Origin: Agathobacter ruminis
GTDB lineage: Bacteria > Bacillota > Clostridia > Lachnospirales > Lachnospiraceae
Assembly (NCBI RefSeq): GCF_002735305.1
Contig: NZ_PDYG01000001.1
Span: forward strand, 1 to 64,000
Direction of reading: 5' to 3'
Length of the DNA stretch: 64,000 bases
Shown here: piece by piece, positions 60,604 to 64,000 of the stretch
How positions within the stretch are numbered: position 1 is the first letter of the stretch
Layout: each line of letters opens with the position of its first letter
Made by a program: the position numbers and the translations under genes
The notes under the pieces: generated by a model
The model's database searches: none
What the model was told of the DNA's origin: nothing
Seen by the model: only the letters and a program-made list of their open reading frames with translations

Positions 60604-61359
60604 TTATGGCAAGCGCTTTTTAAGCGTAGAAATATAATGCCTATAAACAAGGTACGACACCACGCTGTCAAAAGCATTTCCGCCACCAAACATCAACGCA
60701 ATCCCAATCAGTGTCGGAGTCCAAACACCTGTCAAAAACAGCACAAAGAATACCCCATAGTAAATGCTATTCGTAACAACAGATTCCAGCAACATATATT
60801 CCGTCTTGCCGCGTCCATAGAAGGTTGCATCAAAAATATTCTGATATGCATACAATACATAGAATCCCAAAAGCACCCTGACTAAAGCAAAGAGCTTATC
60901 TACATCATCAAATCCCAGCACATATCTCATAAATGGCTTGTAGACCGGAATCAATACAATCCAGAGTAGACATGTCATGGTTGTAATGAAGATATAGCCC
61001 GGTGTATTCTCCTTTACTGCATGCTCATCTTTTGCTGTTTCCTGCTTGATCAGTTCAGCCAGCTGCGTAATCGGCAGCAAGAGCCATCCCCAAATAAAAT
61101 TATTGGCAACCCAATAAGTCCCCTGCTCTCCAACCATATTCACCATCCGGGAAACCATCAGCATATAAGCGATATTTCTTACAAATGATTCTAAACCAGA
61201 GATTCCACCAATCTTGAAGAATTCTTTTGTCCAATCAAATGATAACTTCTCCTTCGACCATAACGGATATCCACAGCTTTGAATCAACGCAAACGCGATC
61301 ACAAACAGCAACAGATTCGAAATGCAATTTGAAATGCCAATGCCACTGTGCTGGATTAC
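60604..61359 (-). pseudogene. beheaded MATE-type transporter gene
   Basis: About 250 codons match the C-terminal half of a MATE protein (six membrane segments; GISGLESFVRNIAYMLMVSR, FIWGWLLLPITQLAELIKQE). The frame stays open for 16 codons upstream of the first ATG (GIGISNCISNLLLFVIAF) and then meets TAA at 61360-61362, with no N-terminal half in sight. Sequence beyond 61360 is unrelated and rich in palindromes, so an insertion or deletion removed the front. Confidence 0.83.
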
Positions 61360-61972
61360 TTATTTGTGATTACCTCCCGTAGTATACATACTATGTAGAC
61401 TATGCATACTCTACATAGTTGATCTACTGGAATTATCGCAAAATCACAACACGCTTACGAGGTACCGATGGTTTACCGGTTACCTTACGTCATATGTCTG
61501 CACCTGATAACGAAAATACAGAGTTGGTTCCAATAGCGAAAAATAAGACGCTAAGGGAAAACCAGTAAGTTAATAACTTCTGCCTGATTTTTCACCTGCG
61601 TCTCTGGTGTTCCTACAGTTACCGAAAAACCAAAGGTAACTGCATGCCCTTATCAGGTGGGCCTATTTACTATTCTATATGTCAGAAATATTGTATTGTA
61701 TTTCTGACAATTAATTCGTTCTTATAGCTATGATTCTTGGCTGGCATTCATCGCACGGAACTTTGTGTAATTACCATTCATAAGCATAAGGAGAACGAAA
61801 TCCTTTTCTCTCTTGTGTAATTTTCTTCTGTGTTGCGTGTAAATGTTACTATGAAAATGTCCAAAAGTTCCGAAATAAAAATGTAGGAATTATAGCATTT
61901 TGTAGTAGCATTTACAGCATGTAATCACCTCCAATACTTAATAATGAGTTTATACCGCCATCTTCGCCTTAG
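61360..61972. other. palindrome-rich gap at the breakpoint of the MATE fragment
   Basis: No complete gene. It contains ACTATGTAGA / TCTACATAGT (61390-61419), CAGTTACC / GGTAACTG (61616-61642) and TGTCAGAAATA / TATTTCTGACA (61680-61709). A plus-strand frame of 49 codons at 61419-61568 is listed apart. Looks like the debris of a mobile element. Confidence 0.5.
61419..61568 (+). pseudogene. C-terminal protein fragment on the plus strand
   Basis: Open between two stops and ending at TAA 61568: NYRKITTRLRGTDGLPVTLR, then HMSAPDNENTELVPIAKNK. No start codon of its own except TTG. Likely the tail of an element gene; family not recognised. Opposite in direction to all neighbours. Confidence 0.4.
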
Positions 61973-62146
61973 CTACTTTGCCACCTCGATACAATTCATC
62001 TTTCCGCAATAAGGGCAAACATTGATAGCCTTCTGCTTAGGATACGGTGCCTTGCCCTGAGTAGCGCATTTCTGGCACCAAATTTGTCCGCATTTTTTGC
62101 ATCGTTTCATGTTTGGCCCGATTGTTCTGCATACTTCGCACTTCAT
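61973..62146 (-). CDS. small double zinc-ribbon protein (57 aa)
   Basis: MKCEVCRTIGPNMKRCKKCG, then QIWCQKCATQGK and NVCPYCGKMNCIEVAK: four CxxC pairs, enough for two zinc sites. ATG 62146 follows a perfect AAGGAGG. Found in islands and phages of Firmicutes; role unknown, maybe nucleic-acid binding. Confidence 0.8.
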   Translation of the reverse strand: MKCEVCRTIGPNMKRCKKCGQIWCQKCATQGKAPYPKQKAINVCPYCGKMNCIEVAK

Positions 62147-62162
62147 AGCAATCTCCTCCTTT

Positions 62163-62396
62163 TTATTTGTTTTCGCTTTGCATCTTCTGATACGATGCGA
62201 TCGTCTCATTTATAGATGCATAAGCATTATTTGTGATTGATGCTATCTGATCCGCTGCACTCGAATCATTAGCATTTAGCCTCAATACATTAGAATAAAC
62301 ATAACGCCCCCAGTCTTCCTTCTGAGGAGCCATACTTAACTTTAGCGGATTGTTTCCGGACTGCGGTGATTTTTTGATACACCTAATCCCTTGATA
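62163..62396 (-). pseudogene. C-terminal fragment of an unidentified protein
   Basis: 78 open codons ending in TAA at 62163: GIRCIKKSPQSGNNPLKLSM, APQKEDWGRYVYSNVLRLNA, SSAADQIASITNNAYASINE. No start upstream before an in-frame TAA, and the IS3 remnant begins a few bases further. The front of this gene was probably lost with the IS insertion. It stops 17 bases before the zinc-ribbon gene. Confidence 0.5.
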
Positions 62397-62419
62397 TTAT
62401 TCTAATAGATTCTCTTTGT

Positions 62420-62790
62420 TTAAGCAATATTCCTTCGCTCGTATTCATTTCTGTATTTTATTGGACTGACATATTCCAAATATGAATGCCTACGTTTTCT
62501 GTCATAAAACAATTCGATATATTTAAACATATCCCTTCTGAAATCTTCTATCTCAAAGTAACTTCTTCTATAGATTCGTTCCTTTTTTAACGTAGCGAAA
62601 AACTTTCAACACAAGAGTTGTCATATGGGCAACCAGGTCTGCTCACGCTCCCTGTAATCTTATATTCTTTAAGTAGTTTCTGATATGTCTTGCTGGAATA
62701 CTGACTTCCACGATCTGAATGAAATATCAAACCGTCACTTATTCCTCTCTTTGATATCGCATTTGTTAATGCCTGCTTTGCCAGTTCTGC
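62420..62790 (-). mobile_element. IS3-family (IS150-like) transposase remnant with frameshift
   Basis: Codes for the C-terminal part of OrfB: LIFHSDRGSQYSSKTYQKLL, VSRPGCPYDNSCVESF, then after one missing base FATLKKERIYRRSYFEIED and YIELFYDRKRRHSYLEYVSP. The DDE residues D (HSDRG) and E (VESF) are present, but the frame shifts at a T-run near 62598-62603, and the front half and OrfA are gone. Not functional. Confidence 0.87.
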
Positions 62791-62876
62791 CTATCATATC
62801 ATAGGTGTCACACTTTTTCGCCGCACTCCACTTTTTGATTTTTAACAATACGTATATATAAAGTTACTTTGTTCAA

Positions 62877-63950
62877 TTAAATATGATCATATTTTTTCAC
62901 AAATCCTAATTGGTACCTTATTTCAGGAAGTTCATCAATAATATCAAATAGTATTTCAGCAAGACGATAACCATCAATGAGAATAATATTATTTTCATTT
63001 GCTTGATTCTTAACATATTCAGTAAATTCACCGCTCGATATTAATACATATTTTATCTGTTCGCTTCCAAGAGAAATACCATCAACACTAATATATCCTT
63101 GTTCGCTTTCCATTTTTTCTTGCTCTTTCTTGAATGCTATAATTTGTTTTATTCCATTATTACTTGAGCCAGAATAGTGTTTTGCTTGTATGTAATATGC
63201 CATGGTAAATTCATCACCCAAAGTAGATTTCTTGATTGCCAATACATCAGCATCAGATTCACTGTTGCCCCCAATTCGCTTACTCAGAATTCGAGATTCA
63301 TAACCATCTTTTTTCATCATTGCAGCGATAAGTTCTTCAAACCCTCTACCACCTGCCTTTAAAGATGACTTCTCATAATTTGAAAGTGCCGAAATCAACA
63401 TTTCACGAAATTCATTTGCCTTTTCGCTTTCAAACCTAATAGCTCGATCTTGATAAGAACTATCTACGCCTGACTCTAACAAAATATTTATTTCATTTAT
63501 AATTTCATCCTCTTTTATACATAATACAGTAAATCCCCTCACACCTAATTTCGATGATAACGCCGTCAACTTTCCATCGCGAGAGAACATAACAGGGGAA
63601 TTTTCTCTTTTAACATAGTCTAATTCAACTTGATTAGATAAATCATTTTCTATGGATTCAACATCATAAATAAAACGTCCTGTTGCTTCTCCAATATAAA
63701 ATCCTTTATAGCACGGTACAAGGATAATATCTCCCTTTTTAATATTTCTAAACCGTCTGATTTCTCCCATTTTTCTTCCGATTACAGTACTTGATTCGTT
63801 ATTATAGCATTTATTTCTTACTGCATCACACAATTCTTCAACATTTTCATACTCAGTAAAAACAACATCGCTCCATCCTACTGCAGAAACACCCTTATTT
63901 ACATATGCTTCCACATTAATTCGTGTTCTAACAATATAATAGTTTGCCAT
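62877..63950 (-). CDS. Mrr-like restriction endonuclease with N-terminal PUA/EVE-like domain
   Basis: 357-aa protein. Residues 1 to about 130 (MANYYIVRTRINVEAYVNKG, KKGDIILVPCYKGFYIGEAT) resemble a PUA/EVE-type modified-base reader. The C-terminal half is an Mrr_cat PD-(D/E)xK nuclease: GRGFEELIAAMMKKDGYES, SESDADVLAI and YYIQAKHYSG carry the Glu, Asp and QxK residues. Likely a type IV enzyme cutting modified foreign DNA. ATG 63950 follows AGGAGGA. No partner methylase nearby. Confidence 0.87.
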   Translation of the reverse strand: MANYYIVRTRINVEAYVNKGVSAVGWSDVVFTEYENVEELCDAVRNKCYNNESSTVIGRKMGEIRRFRNIKKGDIILVPCYKGFYIGEATGRFIYDVESIENDLSNQVELDYVKRENSPVMFSRDGKLTALSSKLGVRGFTVLCIKEDEIINEINILLESGVDSSYQDRAIRFESEKANEFREMLISALSNYEKSSLKAGGRGFEELIAAMMKKDGYESRILSKRIGGNSESDADVLAIKKSTLGDEFTMAYYIQAKHYSGSSNNGIKQIIAFKKEQEKMESEQGYISVDGISLGSEQIKYVLISSGEFTEYVKNQANENNIILIDGYRLAEILFDIIDELPEIRYQLGFVKKYDHI

Positions 63951-64000
63951 ATTTATCCTCCTGATTTTTAGTTTACTTATCAAAATATTCAATTGTACTC

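Noticed and set aside
62788-62876. intact terminal inverted repeat of the IS3 remnant
   Set aside because: I could not match a convincing pair of ends with TG..CA; the element is too decayed to define borders.

Overview
The window reads as a stretch of chromosome from a low-to-mid GC Firmicute, most likely a Lachnospiraceae (gut Clostridia). The left core genes (upp, a CNNM/CorC protein, MATE, efp, metE with a divergent LysR regulator, nrdR, ychF), the small gene families and the type of conjugative element all point that way; the genus cannot be fixed from sequence alone.

Layout. 1-10.8 kb: housekeeping genes, starting with a partial tRNA-Val. 11.1-14.4 kb: a small accessory patch with a RelE/RelB-type toxin-antitoxin pair, a metallophosphoesterase and an AbiEii/DUF6088 pair. 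14.6-15.9 kb: a class M sirtuin (SirTM) and the C-terminal half of a macrodomain gene. 15.922-47.271 kb: a 31.35-kb integrative and conjugative element (ICE) of the Tn1549/CTn type (VirB4, PrgI, VirB6/TrbL, Maff2, VirD4, PcfB, NlpC/P60, MobC, relaxase, ArdC-like, RepA), moved by a large serine recombinase. 47.2-49.7 kb: the N-terminal half of the same macrodomain gene, then a CMD/cupin protein and an aldo/keto reductase. 49.8-64 kb: a mosaic of accessory genes: AbiEi/AbiEii, HigBA, GNAT acetyltransferases, HD, VOC, a DUF234-type ATPase, MarR, EamA, a beheaded MATE gene, an IS3 remnant and an Mrr-like restriction enzyme.

Central observation. The ICE sits inside a macrodomain gene of a sirtuin-macrodomain (ADP-ribosylation) operon. 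Joining the two flanks at a shared 3-bp core (AAC on the coding strand) restores a 267-codon frame exactly, so the ancestral order was aldo/keto reductase - CMD/cupin - macrodomain - SirTM. The ICE carries its own full-length 259-aa macrodomain gene at the end that lands under the host operon promoter, so it may replace what it breaks. Joining the two element ends gives an attP with perfect 9-bp arms around an AA centre. In that circle the recombinase frame runs through attP into the XRE regulator beside the macrodomain, giving a predicted 761-aa fusion; integration separates them and gives the recombinase a 12-residue host-encoded tail.

Within the ICE all genes are on the minus strand. Besides transfer functions it carries (i) a likely ABC three-component defence operon (Rad50-like ATPase plus two partners), (ii) an AgrC/LytTR-type two-component system with paired 21-bp-spaced LytTR boxes in front of its own regulator gene and in front of a DUF6033-type gene cluster, and (iii) the macrodomain/XRE pair. 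Control signals are dense: a promoter whose spacer is a perfect palindrome, five 11-bp iteron-like repeats near the RepA gene, four 10-bp repeats and an attenuator before rha, and strong intrinsic terminators between many co-directional genes. No antibiotic resistance gene was seen in the element.
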